Source: an uncultured Oscillospiraceae bacterium
Lineage (GTDB): Bacteria; Bacillota; Clostridia; Oscillospirales; Ruminococcaceae
Reading direction: 5' to 3'
Assembly: GCA_900552845.1 (NCBI GenBank)
Contig: USBC01000084.1
Location: 1-7,904 of the forward strand
DNA length: 7,904 nt
Made by a program: the position numbers and the translations under genes. Below are positions 1-5,403 of the stretch, in pieces (positions within the stretch are counted from its first letter, which is position 1; the number at the start of each line of letters is the position of its first letter). The notes beneath the pieces were generated by a model that saw only the letters and a program-made list of their open reading frames with translations, made no database searches and was not told where the DNA came from.

Positions 1-119
<119 letters not shown>

Positions 120-127
120 CGTCTGCC

Positions 128-179
128 CTCTCCTTGCAGCTTCTTCCAACAGTATAGCATAGCCGTCCGCTGTTTGCAA
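128..179 (-). promoter_or_regulatory. Leftward sigma-A promoter and RBS for a gene lost off the contig
   Basis: Read on the minus strand, there is a -35 TTGCAA (174-179), a 17-base spacer, and a -10 TATACT (151-156) preceded by TGC, an extended -10. A ribosome-binding-site-like AAGGAGAG (minus strand of 128-135) follows about 15 bases after the -10. The predicted transcript would start near 144, giving a very short leader, and its start codon would fall near 115-122. The sequence there has already turned into the C/G artefact and no ATG, GTG or TTG is visible. The inference is a divergent gene transcribed away from the mutase, with its coding part missing. Confidence 0.6.
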
Positions 180-190
180 ACATTTGTTTG
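171..190. repeat. Operator-like palindrome over the leftward -35 box
   Basis: TGTTTGCAAACA (171-182) is a perfect 12-base palindrome that contains the whole leftward -35 box (174-179). A further copy of the half-site, TGTTTG, lies at 185-190, so CAAACA-TT-TGTTTG (177-190) forms a second overlapping inverted repeat. Placement across a -35 element is typical of repressor sites. No specific regulator family can be named from this alone, and AT-rich short palindromes also occur by chance. Confidence 0.4.
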
Positions 191-357
191 TATTTCAACA
201 ATAAATTCTTGCCCCTCTATTCTGTTAAACGAATGTGTTCCACCGCCATCATCACAATTTTGCGGCAAACCGATCACCACAGCCTTTCTTTTTCCGCTTC
301 GTCTTTATTCTGTTGTCCCCTGTCCCCACTTTACAAGGCATTCTCCCCTTTTGACAA

Positions 358-386
358 TTGACAGCCCGCCCCATTTTGACTATTAT
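358..386 (+). promoter_or_regulatory. Sigma-A promoter of the phospho-sugar mutase gene
   Basis: A perfect -35 TTGACA (358-363) is followed by a 17-base spacer and a -10 TATTAT (381-386; five of six consensus bases). An overlapping first TTGACA at 351-356 would give a 24-base spacer and is not usable with this -10. The predicted start near 393 gives a leader of about 30 bases, containing the ribosome binding site AAAGGAG (408-414) eight bases before the ATG at 423. No terminator or riboswitch fits in this leader, which suggests simple constitutive expression. Confidence 0.8.
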
Positions 387-422
387 GGAGTTGGAAATTA
401 TCCCCCGAAAGGAGCGTTTGAT

Positions 423-2135
423 ATGAACACGGAACAAGCTGAGCTGCGCCGCTGGCTGGAGGAGGTCGCCGACCCCGAGCTTTCCGCCGAGCTGCTCTCG
501 ATCCGCAATGAGGAAAAAGAGGTGCATGAGCGTTTTTACCGCTCGCTGGAATTCGGCACCGGCGGGCTGCGCGGTGAGTTGGGTGCCGGCACCAACCGTA
601 TGAACATCTACACCGTCCGACAGGCAACGCAAGGCTTTGCCGCTTATTTGCTGACCCAGAATAAGACCCCAAGCGCCGCCATCTCCTACGACAGCCGCCA
701 CAAAAGCGATGTTTTCGCACGGGAAACGGCACGGGTGCTTGCCGCCAACGGTGTCAAGGTCTATCTTTATCCCCACCTGATGCCCACCCCCGCCCTGTCT
801 TTTGCGGTGCTGGACCGCCGCTGCGAGGGCGGCGTGATGGTCACTGCCAGCCACAACCCCGCCCGCTACAACGGCTATAAGGCTTACGCCGCCGATGGCG
901 CGCAGATCTCCGGCGAGGTGGCAGCCGCCGTTTCCGCCGAGATCGAAAAGACCGATATTTTTGATGACGTAAAGCTGGTGGATTTTGAGGAAGCGCTTGC
1001 CGCCGGCACCATCGAATACATTGACAATGCCCTCATTGAGCGCTACTATGCCGCAGTAATGGCGCAGGCGCTGCGTCCGGAGCTGGGCAAGACTGCCGGG
1101 CTGCGGCTGGTCTATACTCCCCTCAACGGCTCCGGTCTGGTGCCGGTGATGACCGTCCTGAAGCGCATGGGTCACACCGATATCACCGTGGTGCCGGAGC
1201 AGGAAAAGCCCGACGGCGACTTTCCCACCTGTCCCTACCCCAATCCCGAAATTCTGGAAGCGATGCAGCTGGGGCTGAGCCTTTGCGAAAAGCTGGGCGC
1301 CGATCTGCTGCTTGCCACCGATCCCGATAGTGACCGCGTCGGCACCGCTGTGCTGCAAAACGGCGCACCGCGCCTCATCTCCGGCAACGAGATGGGCGTG
1401 CTGCTGCTGGATTACATTTGCCGCACCCGTCTGGAGCTTTGTAAGATGCCGGAAAACCCCGTGGCGGTGCGCAGCATTGTTTCCACCACCATGAGCGACG
1501 CCGTTGCCGCCCACTACGGCGTGGAAATGCGGCAGGTGCTCACTGGCTTTAAGTACATCGGCGAGCAAATCGCCCATCTGGAGGCCGAAGGGCACCCCGA
1601 GCGCTTCCTGTTCGGCTTCGAGGAAAGCTATGGCTATCTTTCCGGCGGCTATGTGCGGGATAAGGACGCCGTGGTGGCTTCTATGCTTATCTGTGAAATG
1701 GCGGCATGGTACAAGGGGCTGGGCAAGAATCTCGGTGAGGCACTGGACGACCTGTATGCGCAGTACGGCTACTATTTTAACAAGGTGGATAGCTACACCT
1801 TCCCCGGCAGCGACGGCATGGAAAAGATGGCGGTGCTGATGCAGAAGCTGCGCACCGAGCTGCCCTTTGTCATCGGCAGCCGCGCCGTTACCGGTCACAC
1901 CGATTATGAGACCGGACTGCGGTATGAGGACGGCGAGGGGAAAACTCCTACGGGACTTCCCGCCGCCGATGTGATGGAGTTCCGCTTTGGCAAGGAGGGC
2001 AGTCTGGTCGCCCGTCCCAGCGGCACTGAGCCGAAGCTCAAATTCTACTATTCTCTGCGCGCTTCCGACCGCGCCGCCGCCGAGGCAGCCTACGGTGAAA
2101 TCAAGGCAAGTGTGGAGCGCTGGTTGGGACTATGA
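423..2135 (+). CDS. pgcA: Phospho-sugar mutase (alpha-phosphoglucomutase, PgcA-like)
   Basis: A 570-residue cytosolic enzyme of the alpha-D-phosphohexomutase superfamily. It most likely interconverts glucose-6-phosphate and glucose-1-phosphate to supply polysaccharide and envelope precursors. All four family signatures are visible. The catalytic phosphoserine is in TASHNP (residues 141-146, Ser143). The metal-binding loop is DPDSDR (300-305, with Asp300, Asp302 and Asp304). The sugar-specificity loop is GFEESYG (398-404). The phosphate-binding loop is RPSGTEPK (531-538). The N-terminal FGTGGLRGELGAGTNRMN (44-61) closely resembles Bacillus subtilis PgcA as I recall it, and the length suits that subgroup. 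The start at 423 is chosen over the upstream ATG at 174 because it has AAAGGAG eight bases before it, lies just after a strong promoter, and begins where the family begins. It appears monocistronic, with a hairpin terminator 20 bases downstream. Phosphomannomutase or phosphopentomutase activity (PGM2-like) is possible and cannot be excluded from sequence. Confidence 0.93.
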   Translation: MNTEQAELRRWLEEVADPELSAELLSIRNEEKEVHERFYRSLEFGTGGLRGELGAGTNRMNIYTVRQATQGFAAYLLTQNKTPSAAISYDSRHKSDVFARETARVLAANGVKVYLYPHLMPTPALSFAVLDRRCEGGVMVTASHNPARYNGYKAYAADGAQISGEVAAAVSAEIEKTDIFDDVKLVDFEEALAAGTIEYIDNALIERYYAAVMAQALRPELGKTAGLRLVYTPLNGSGLVPVMTVLKRMGHTDITVVPEQEKPDGDFPTCPYPNPEILEAMQLGLSLCEKLGADLLLATDPDSDRVGTAVLQNGAPRLISGNEMGVLLLDYICRTRLELCKMPENPVAVRSIVSTTMSDAVAAHYGVEMRQVLTGFKYIGEQIAHLEAEGHPERFLFGFEESYGYLSGGYVRDKDAVVASMLICEMAAWYKGLGKNLGEALDDLYAQYGYYFNKVDSYTFPGSDGMEKMAVLMQKLRTELPFVIGSRAVTGHTDYETGLRYEDGEGKTPTGLPAADVMEFRFGKEGSLVARPSGTEPKLKFYYSLRASDRAAAEAAYGEIKASVERWLGL

Positions 2136-2155
2136 TACTGAAATTGCACCATCAA

Positions 2156-2186
2156 AAAAAGAGCGGTTCTCTGAACTGCTCTTTTT
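2156..2186. terminator. Probable bidirectional rho-independent terminator
   Basis: A 14-base inverted repeat (2156-2169 with 2173-2186) surrounds the triloop TCT. The only non-Watson-Crick position is a G-T pair (2165/2177), which becomes a G-U wobble in the rightward RNA and an A-C mismatch in the leftward one. T-rich sequence follows on the plus strand, and A7 (2154-2160) gives seven U on the minus strand. It sits in the 52-base gap between two convergent stop codons, so it can end both the mutase and zinc-ribbon transcripts. Confidence 0.88.
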
Positions 2187-2187
2187 C

Positions 2188-2580
2188 TCATGTCTTTTTA
2201 ATGAAGCTCCTCCCGCATTTGGGGCAGGAAATACTGATTTTCCCTTTGCCGCGCGGCACCCGCAGCTTCTGCTTGCAGGTAGGGCAGCTAAAAACCCTGA
2301 AATTTTTGCGCTGCTCCCGGCTGGGGCGTTCGCTGCGTCCGTTTTTCAGCTTCCACCAGAATTGCAGCAGCTTTTGGTTTTCCTGCTGCCGGGCATAGAT
2401 ATTGCGGGAAAAGATGCGCAGATAGCACACCACCAACACCGCCCAGCACAGAATTCCGAGAACATTGGAACGGAAAATGCTGCCGCACAGCGAAAGGAGC
2501 AGAGACAGTGCCAGCAGCACCCATGTCAGTTGGTCTACTCCGTAGCGTCCCATCATCAGACGGCGAAACCAGTCCCGCAT
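2188..2580 (-). CDS. Small membrane protein with C-terminal zinc ribbon
   Basis: A 130-residue protein of unknown function. The N-terminal part is basic with GRYGVDQL (11-18). Two hydrophobic segments follow (about 18-37 and 39-56), predicted to form a membrane hairpin. A basic, polar linker (about 57-95) leads to a four-cysteine ribbon, C-X2-C-X16-C-X2-C (Cys99, Cys102, Cys119, Cys122), with CP-C knuckles typical of zinc ribbons. Similar short proteins with a GRYG.DQL start, two membrane segments and a zinc ribbon are, as I recall, common hypothetical proteins in Clostridia. An upstream ATG at 2604 is possible. The ATG at 2580 is preferred because GGGGAG lies six bases before it and because the family-like sequence begins there. 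It has its own promoter (2621-2649) and shares the terminator with the convergent mutase. A membrane-tethered nucleic-acid or protein-binding role is speculation. Confidence 0.85.
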   Translation of the reverse strand: MRDWFRRLMMGRYGVDQLTWVLLALSLLLSLCGSIFRSNVLGILCWAVLVVCYLRIFSRNIYARQQENQKLLQFWWKLKNGRSERPSREQRKNFRVFSCPTCKQKLRVPRGKGKISISCPKCGRSFIKKT

Positions 2581-2620
2581 AATCCGCTCCCCTTTCCGAT
2601 TCATTCTTTTGCTGTACTAT

Positions 2621-2649
2621 ATCATAGCCGAACCGGATAAAAACTGCAA
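2621..2649 (-). promoter_or_regulatory. Sigma-A promoter of the zinc-ribbon gene
   Basis: On the minus strand there is a -35 TTGCAG (2644-2649), a 17-base spacer, and a -10 TATGAT (2621-2626; five of six consensus bases). The start would be near 2614, about 34 bases before the preferred ATG at 2580. This suggests the gene is transcribed on its own and is not only a read-through product of the upstream serine dehydratase operon. Confidence 0.65.
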
Positions 2650-2734
2650 GAACAGCGGCGCAGAATTTACAAACCGTTTACGAATTGTTTTCCGGTCACA
2701 CGCAATTATTTTCATTCCGGCAAAACATTCCGCC

Positions 2735-2768
2735 GCAGCAGGATAAAAAACCGTTTTCCCTCTGCTGC
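2735..2768 (-). terminator. Weak hairpin downstream of sdaAA, possible terminator
   Basis: GCAGCAG (2735-2741) and CTGCTGC (2762-2768) form a 7-base inverted repeat about 43 bases past the sdaAA stop. The 20-base loop itself contains AAAAC/GTTTT complementarity. No U run follows the closing arm on the minus strand; the T6 stretch is inside the loop. It may end or attenuate the operon, but it is not a canonical terminator. I see no better one in the 206 bases between sdaAA and the zinc-ribbon gene. Confidence 0.25.
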
Positions 2769-2810
2769 AAACCTTGCTTTTCCGCAGATTACCGACACCA
2801 TCGGTTGCCT

Positions 2811-3710
2811 TTAACCGCAACCACCACAGCCGCCGCAGCCGGTCTTTTGCGCCAGCCGACAGGCGGTAGGGGTAGCAGCTATACCGCCCAAAGCGGTTTC
2901 CCGCAGGCTTTCCGGCAGGGCGCTGCCCACCTGCCGCATAGCCTCCACCACCTCGTCAAAGGGAATGACCTCCGGCACGCCTGCCAGCACCAGCTCGGCG
3001 GAAACAAGCGCATTGGAGGCGCCTGCGGCATTGCGCGCCTGACAGGGCGCTTCCACCAGACCGGCAATGGGGTCGCACACCAGTCCCAGCATATTCTGGA
3101 TCGCCAGTCCCGCAGCGGCAAAGCAGTCCTCCGGCGAGCCGCCTCGCAGATAAACGGCAGCTCCCGCCGCCATGGCGCTTGCCGTGCCCACCTCTGCCTG
3201 ACAGCCGCCCGCCGCCCCGCTGATGCCGGCATTTTCCGCCACCACCACACCGATAGCGGAAGCCACCAGCAAGGCGTTCAGCATTTTTTCTTCGGGCAGG
3301 TCGTATTGCTCCTGCAGGGCGATCAGCACCCCCGGCAGCACCCCGGAGGCGCCTGCCGTCGGCGCCGCCACGATGAGGCCCATTGAGGCGCTGACCTCTA
3401 AAACACCCATCGCATAGCAAATCGCGCGGGAGACCGTTTCACCGCAGAGATTTTTCCCCTGCCGGCGGTAATCCCGCAGTTTGATGGCTTCTCCGCCGAT
3501 GAGCCCGCCCATCGTCCGGTGCGGCTCTTTCAGACTATTCTCCACCGCCTGCCGCATGATGGCATAGGCGGCGCCCAGCTTTTCATACACTGTCTCCGGC
3601 GGGGTCTCGTTCTGTTCCTGCTCCCGCCGCAGCATCACCTCCGGCAGGGAGAGTTTCTGCTGCCGTGCGGCGTCCAGCAGCTTTTCGGCAGTCGTGGTAT
3701 TGGTCTTCAT
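2811..3710 (-). CDS. sdaAA: L-serine dehydratase, iron-sulfur-dependent, alpha subunit
   Basis: A 299-residue catalytic subunit of the [4Fe-4S] L-serine dehydratase, which deaminates L-serine to pyruvate and ammonia in the cytosol as a complex with the beta subunit. Three cluster cysteines are visible: Cys170 in GGCQAEVG, Cys212 in LVCDPIAG and Cys223 in EAPCQARNA. Their spacings of 42 and 11 residues are the same as those of the structurally known Legionella enzyme (Cys343, 385, 396, from memory). APTAGASG (116-123) matches the conserved glycine-rich loop. The protein ends in an unusual cysteine-glycine tail, TGCGGCGGCG (290-299; Cys292, 295, 298), plus Cys284 near the position where single-chain enzymes carry their inhibitory C-terminal cysteine. 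The ATG overlaps the sdaAB stop as ATGA, indicating translational coupling, with GGGAGG ten bases upstream. The cluster is normally oxygen-labile, which fits an anaerobe. Confidence 0.95.
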   Translation of the reverse strand: MKTNTTTAEKLLDAARQQKLSLPEVMLRREQEQNETPPETVYEKLGAAYAIMRQAVENSLKEPHRTMGGLIGGEAIKLRDYRRQGKNLCGETVSRAICYAMGVLEVSASMGLIVAAPTAGASGVLPGVLIALQEQYDLPEEKMLNALLVASAIGVVVAENAGISGAAGGCQAEVGTASAMAAGAAVYLRGGSPEDCFAAAGLAIQNMLGLVCDPIAGLVEAPCQARNAAGASNALVSAELVLAGVPEVIPFDEVVEAMRQVGSALPESLRETALGGIAATPTACRLAQKTGCGGCGGCG

Positions 3711-4390
3711 CGGTCGGTATCCTCCCTTGGCGTGATGCGTCTTGCCGCAACGATATCGGGGTGCTCAAAAATCGTGCGTACCGTCTCGCGGCGAATGGGC
3801 TGGTCGGCTTCCACAATGGTATAGGCAAGCTTACCGCGGTTTTCCCGATAAAGCCGCATAAAGGCGATATTGACGCCGCTTTCGCTTAAGGTCTTGGTGA
3901 TGAACGCCACCACGCCGGGCTTATCCTGCTGTTTTACCACAATGGTATCATATTCACCGGAAAGATCGATCTCCACTCCGTCCAGTTCCCGCAGCCGGAC
4001 GCTGCCGCCCCCCACCGAAACGCCGGTCACATGGACTTCGTGTCCGTCTGCGCCGGCAAGCAGAATGCCAACGGTATTGGGGTGCTCCACCTCGGTGACG
4101 GTATCAATGCGGAATTTGTACTGCAAGCCCCGCTCCTCCGCGATCTCGAAGGAATGACGGATCCGCAGATCGTCCGGTGGAAAGCCCATCACCCCTGCCA
4201 GCAGCGCTCGATCGGTGCCGTGCCCCCGATAGGTATGGGCAAAGGATCCATAGAGGGTGAATTCCACCCGTTTGGCGCCGCCGTGGATCAGCCGTCCCGC
4301 AAGGTAGGCGATCCGCAGCGCCCCCGCCGTGTGGGAGCTGGAGGGGCCTATCATATTGGGCCCGATGATATCAAAGATTCCGGTGGACAT
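3707..4390 (-). CDS. sdaAB: L-serine dehydratase, iron-sulfur-dependent, beta subunit
   Basis: A 227-residue partner of SdaAA. The N-terminal beta-type domain carries the signatures IGPSSSHTAGA (14-24), GSFAHTYRGHGTDRALLAG (48-66), HPNT (103-106) and SVGGGS (125-130). A C-terminal ACT domain (about 148-221) begins DTIVVKQQDKPGVV, the usual ACT opening with the ligand-contacting DKPG turn. ACT domains commonly bind amino acids, so serine sensing is plausible. The start at 4390 is chosen over 4444 because AAAGGAG (minus strand of 4400-4406) lies nine bases before it and the family starts at this point. The upstream ATG would also precede the promoter's predicted start. The ribosome binding site could pair with the CTCCCTT just before the ATG, a weak hairpin that may modulate initiation. 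It is the first gene of the sdaAB-sdaAA operon. Confidence 0.95.
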   Translation of the reverse strand: MSTGIFDIIGPNMIGPSSSHTAGALRIAYLAGRLIHGGAKRVEFTLYGSFAHTYRGHGTDRALLAGVMGFPPDDLRIRHSFEIAEERGLQYKFRIDTVTEVEHPNTVGILLAGADGHEVHVTGVSVGGGSVRLRELDGVEIDLSGEYDTIVVKQQDKPGVVAFITKTLSESGVNIAFMRLYRENRGKLAYTIVEADQPIRRETVRTIFEHPDIVAARRITPREDTDR

Positions 4391-4434
4391 AAGGGAGAGC
4401 TCCTTTCCGCAGCCAGTGCCGTGCTTTTGTAAAC

Positions 4435-4463
4435 AGTATAACACGCCACAATGGAAAAATCGA
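4435..4463 (-). promoter_or_regulatory. Extended -10 promoter of the sdaAB-sdaAA operon
   Basis: On the minus strand, TGTTATACT (4435-4443) is a TGn-extended -10 with five of six consensus bases. At the usual 17-base distance the -35 is only TCGATT (4458-4463), three matches to TTGACA. A poor -35 with an extended -10 is a recognised alternative promoter class and can depend on an activator. The predicted start near 4428 gives a leader of about 38 bases. The 132 bases between spoIIR and sdaAB contain no clear terminator for spoIIR. Confidence 0.6.
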
Positions 4464-4522
4464 CCCCCAGTCCCAAGGAAATTACAGCAAAGCCCCTCTG
4501 AACCGGCAGATGGACGTACCCG

Positions 4523-5113
4523 TTATTTGCCCGCTGCCAGCAGCCGTTCCAGCCATTCCACCAGTGCGAAAGAAAGCCGGTACTCCGGCATCTTTCTCAG
4601 TTTTTCGATCTCCTCCAGCTCTCTGCTATCCTGCGCTGCCGCTGTGCCGATGCAAAGCTGCGGGAACAGCACACACCACCAGTTGTGTCCCCTTGCCGCC
4701 CCCAGCTCGATGCGCACAGCATCATAGTACCCTGCCGGCAGCAGCCGTCCGTCATACTCCCGCGTTTCAAAGTACATGTTCACTATACTCACCCGTACTG
4801 CATCGGTACAGCCTGCCGCCGTCAGCGTATCCTCCGCCGCCTCCTGAATTTCCGGCAGCAGCCGTTTGGCAGCTTCCATCGTTTCCTCGCGGCTTTTTGC
4901 CGCCGCAAAGTCCGCCTCGGTCGCCCGCAGCACCGCATCTCGGACGCTGAGCTTCAGCGCCTGGTCCTCCTCGCTGTCGCTGTTCGCCAGAATGTGCAGC
5001 CGAAGCACGTTCTCCCGTACTGCCTCGCACCGGCTATCAAAGCCTGCTGCCATACTGACCACCACTGCCAGCAGCAACCCGCCGATCAGTACCATGTCCC
5101 ACCGTTTTGTCAT
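4523..5113 (-). CDS. spoIIR: Stage II sporulation protein R (SpoIIR)
   Basis: A 196-residue sporulation signalling protein. In the known pathway it is made in the forespore, exported into the space between the two membranes, and triggers SpoIIGA to process pro-sigma-E in the mother cell. An N-terminal hydrophobic segment (about 7-24) acts as signal or anchor. Family hallmarks follow: RLHILANSDSEEDQALKL (38-55), then VRDAVL (57-62), and RGHNWWCVLFPQLC (141-154) with Cys147 and Cys154. The start at 5113 is supported by AAAGGA (minus strand of 5123-5128) nine bases before it and by the signal segment starting directly after MTKRWD; the in-frame ATG at 5200 would add a polar extension upstream of the promoter. 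It stands alone between a terminator-flanked repeat and the serine dehydratase operon, and its promoter looks forespore-specific. It shows that the organism encodes endospore formation. Confidence 0.94.
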   Translation of the reverse strand: MTKRWDMVLIGGLLLAVVVSMAAGFDSRCEAVRENVLRLHILANSDSEEDQALKLSVRDAVLRATEADFAAAKSREETMEAAKRLLPEIQEAAEDTLTAAGCTDAVRVSIVNMYFETREYDGRLLPAGYYDAVRIELGAARGHNWWCVLFPQLCIGTAAAQDSRELEEIEKLRKMPEYRLSFALVEWLERLLAAGK

Positions 5114-5157
5114 TGTATTTCGTCCTTTCTGTACAGCTGTAATATGTAGCTGTTCCC

Positions 5158-5188
5158 CAGTATGGACGGGTTCTTCCGCTTTTATTCC
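5158..5188 (-). promoter_or_regulatory. Putative forespore (sigma-G/sigma-F type) promoter of spoIIR
   Basis: On the minus strand, GGAATA (5183-5188) and CATACTG (5158-5164) are separated by 18 bases. From memory, the Bacillus subtilis sigma-G consensus is close to TGAATA - 17/18 - CATACTA, so this matches 11 of 13 positions. Sigma-F, which drives spoIIR in B. subtilis, recognises overlapping sequences. The predicted start near 5151 gives a leader of about 38 bases with the ribosome binding site well placed. No good sigma-A promoter was seen in this gap. Confidence 0.55.
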
Positions 5189-5209
5189 AATTTTCCGCAA
5201 GCTGCAAAT

Positions 5210-5293
5210 ACGGGCGCAGCCCGCCGCCCCGCAGGGGCGGCTCCGGCGGTCTTTGACCGCCGTGCGGCGCTTCGCGCCGCGGGCTGCGCCCGT
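5210..5293. repeat. GC-rich cloverleaf-like inverted repeat element
   Basis: An 84-base non-coding element. Perfect 15-base outer arms (5210-5224 and 5279-5293, core GGGCGCAGCCC) enclose three consecutive hairpins, each with a 3-base loop: CCGCCCC/GGGGCGG (5224-5230 with 5234-5240), CGGCGGTC/GACCGCCG (5244-5251 with 5255-5262) and GCGGCGC/GCGCCGC (5264-5270 with 5274-5280). The inner stems overlap the outer arms by one or two bases, so either a four-way junction or a row of hairpins can form. It is much more GC-rich than the flanking intergenic DNA. A second element sharing the core lies at 7776-7844. It is not a tRNA: loops are three bases and no tRNA consensus is present. It probably belongs to an interspersed palindromic repeat family. 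Confidence 0.8.
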
Positions 5294-5326
5294 CCCCTTT
5301 CCTCCCCCTCAAATCCCCTACAAGAC

Positions 5327-5371
5327 AAAAATCGGCTCCCCCACGCCGTTCATTATCGGCACAGGGGAGCC
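5327..5371 (-). terminator. Rho-independent terminator of tpiA-gpmI
   Basis: On the minus strand an 8-base stem GGCTCCCC/GGGGAGCC (5364-5371 with 5334-5341) encloses an inner GCCG/CGGC stem. It is followed, after GA, by five T (5327-5331). It begins 33 bases after the gpmI stop. The plus strand has TTTTC after the stem, so weak action in the other direction is possible, although no rightward gene precedes it. Confidence 0.88.
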
Positions 5372-5403
5372 TTTTCTATCTCGCATATTCCGGTCTCAAG
5401 CTG

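Larger units (their letters stand above)
120..422. other. Intergenic regulatory region between divergent units
   Basis: About 300 bases without a convincing gene. The region is AT-richer than the flanking coding DNA. It contains a leftward promoter with a ribosome binding site (128-179), an operator-like palindrome (171-190), a second small palindrome TTTGC-G-GCAAA at 259-269, and a rightward promoter (358-386). Reading frames do cross it, including an 83-codon extension of the mutase frame from 174. They lack ribosome binding sites, and their translation resembles no protein I know. I see nothing else between about 200 and 350. Confidence 0.7.

Noticed and set aside
174..422. N-terminal extension of the mutase from the ATG at 174
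   Set aside because: The extra 83 residues do not belong to the family, the ATG lies upstream of the promoter at 358-386, and the start at 423 has a strong ribosome binding site.
252..1898. A 548-codon leftward open frame antisense to the mutase gene
   Set aside because: It is the complement of well-conserved mutase coding sequence, with low-complexity His/Gly/Gln-rich translation and no family motifs. It also crosses the mutase promoter.
1987..2640. A 217-codon rightward frame overlapping the mutase end and antisense to the zinc-ribbon gene
   Set aside because: It runs through a strong terminator hairpin and has no ribosome binding site. The opposite strand carries a coherent protein with membrane segments and paired CxxC motifs.
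2814..2840. The repeated GGC/TGC codons at the sdaAA 3' end as a frameshift or sequencing slip
   Set aside because: The frame runs cleanly from the conserved GGIAATPT segment to a TAA stop, and the codons vary (GGT, GGC, TGC, TGT) rather than repeating exactly, so the tail looks genuinely encoded.
4391..4522. A terminator for spoIIR in the gap before sdaAB
   Set aside because: Only very short pairings are present (for example GAC/GTC before a T5 run on the minus strand), not a stable stem. I leave the end of the spoIIR transcript undefined.
5210..5293. A tRNA or other known structural RNA gene
   Set aside because: The cloverleaf shape comes from three 3-base-loop hairpins. There is no T-loop sequence, no 7-base anticodon loop and no CCA end, so this is a palindromic repeat and not a tRNA.
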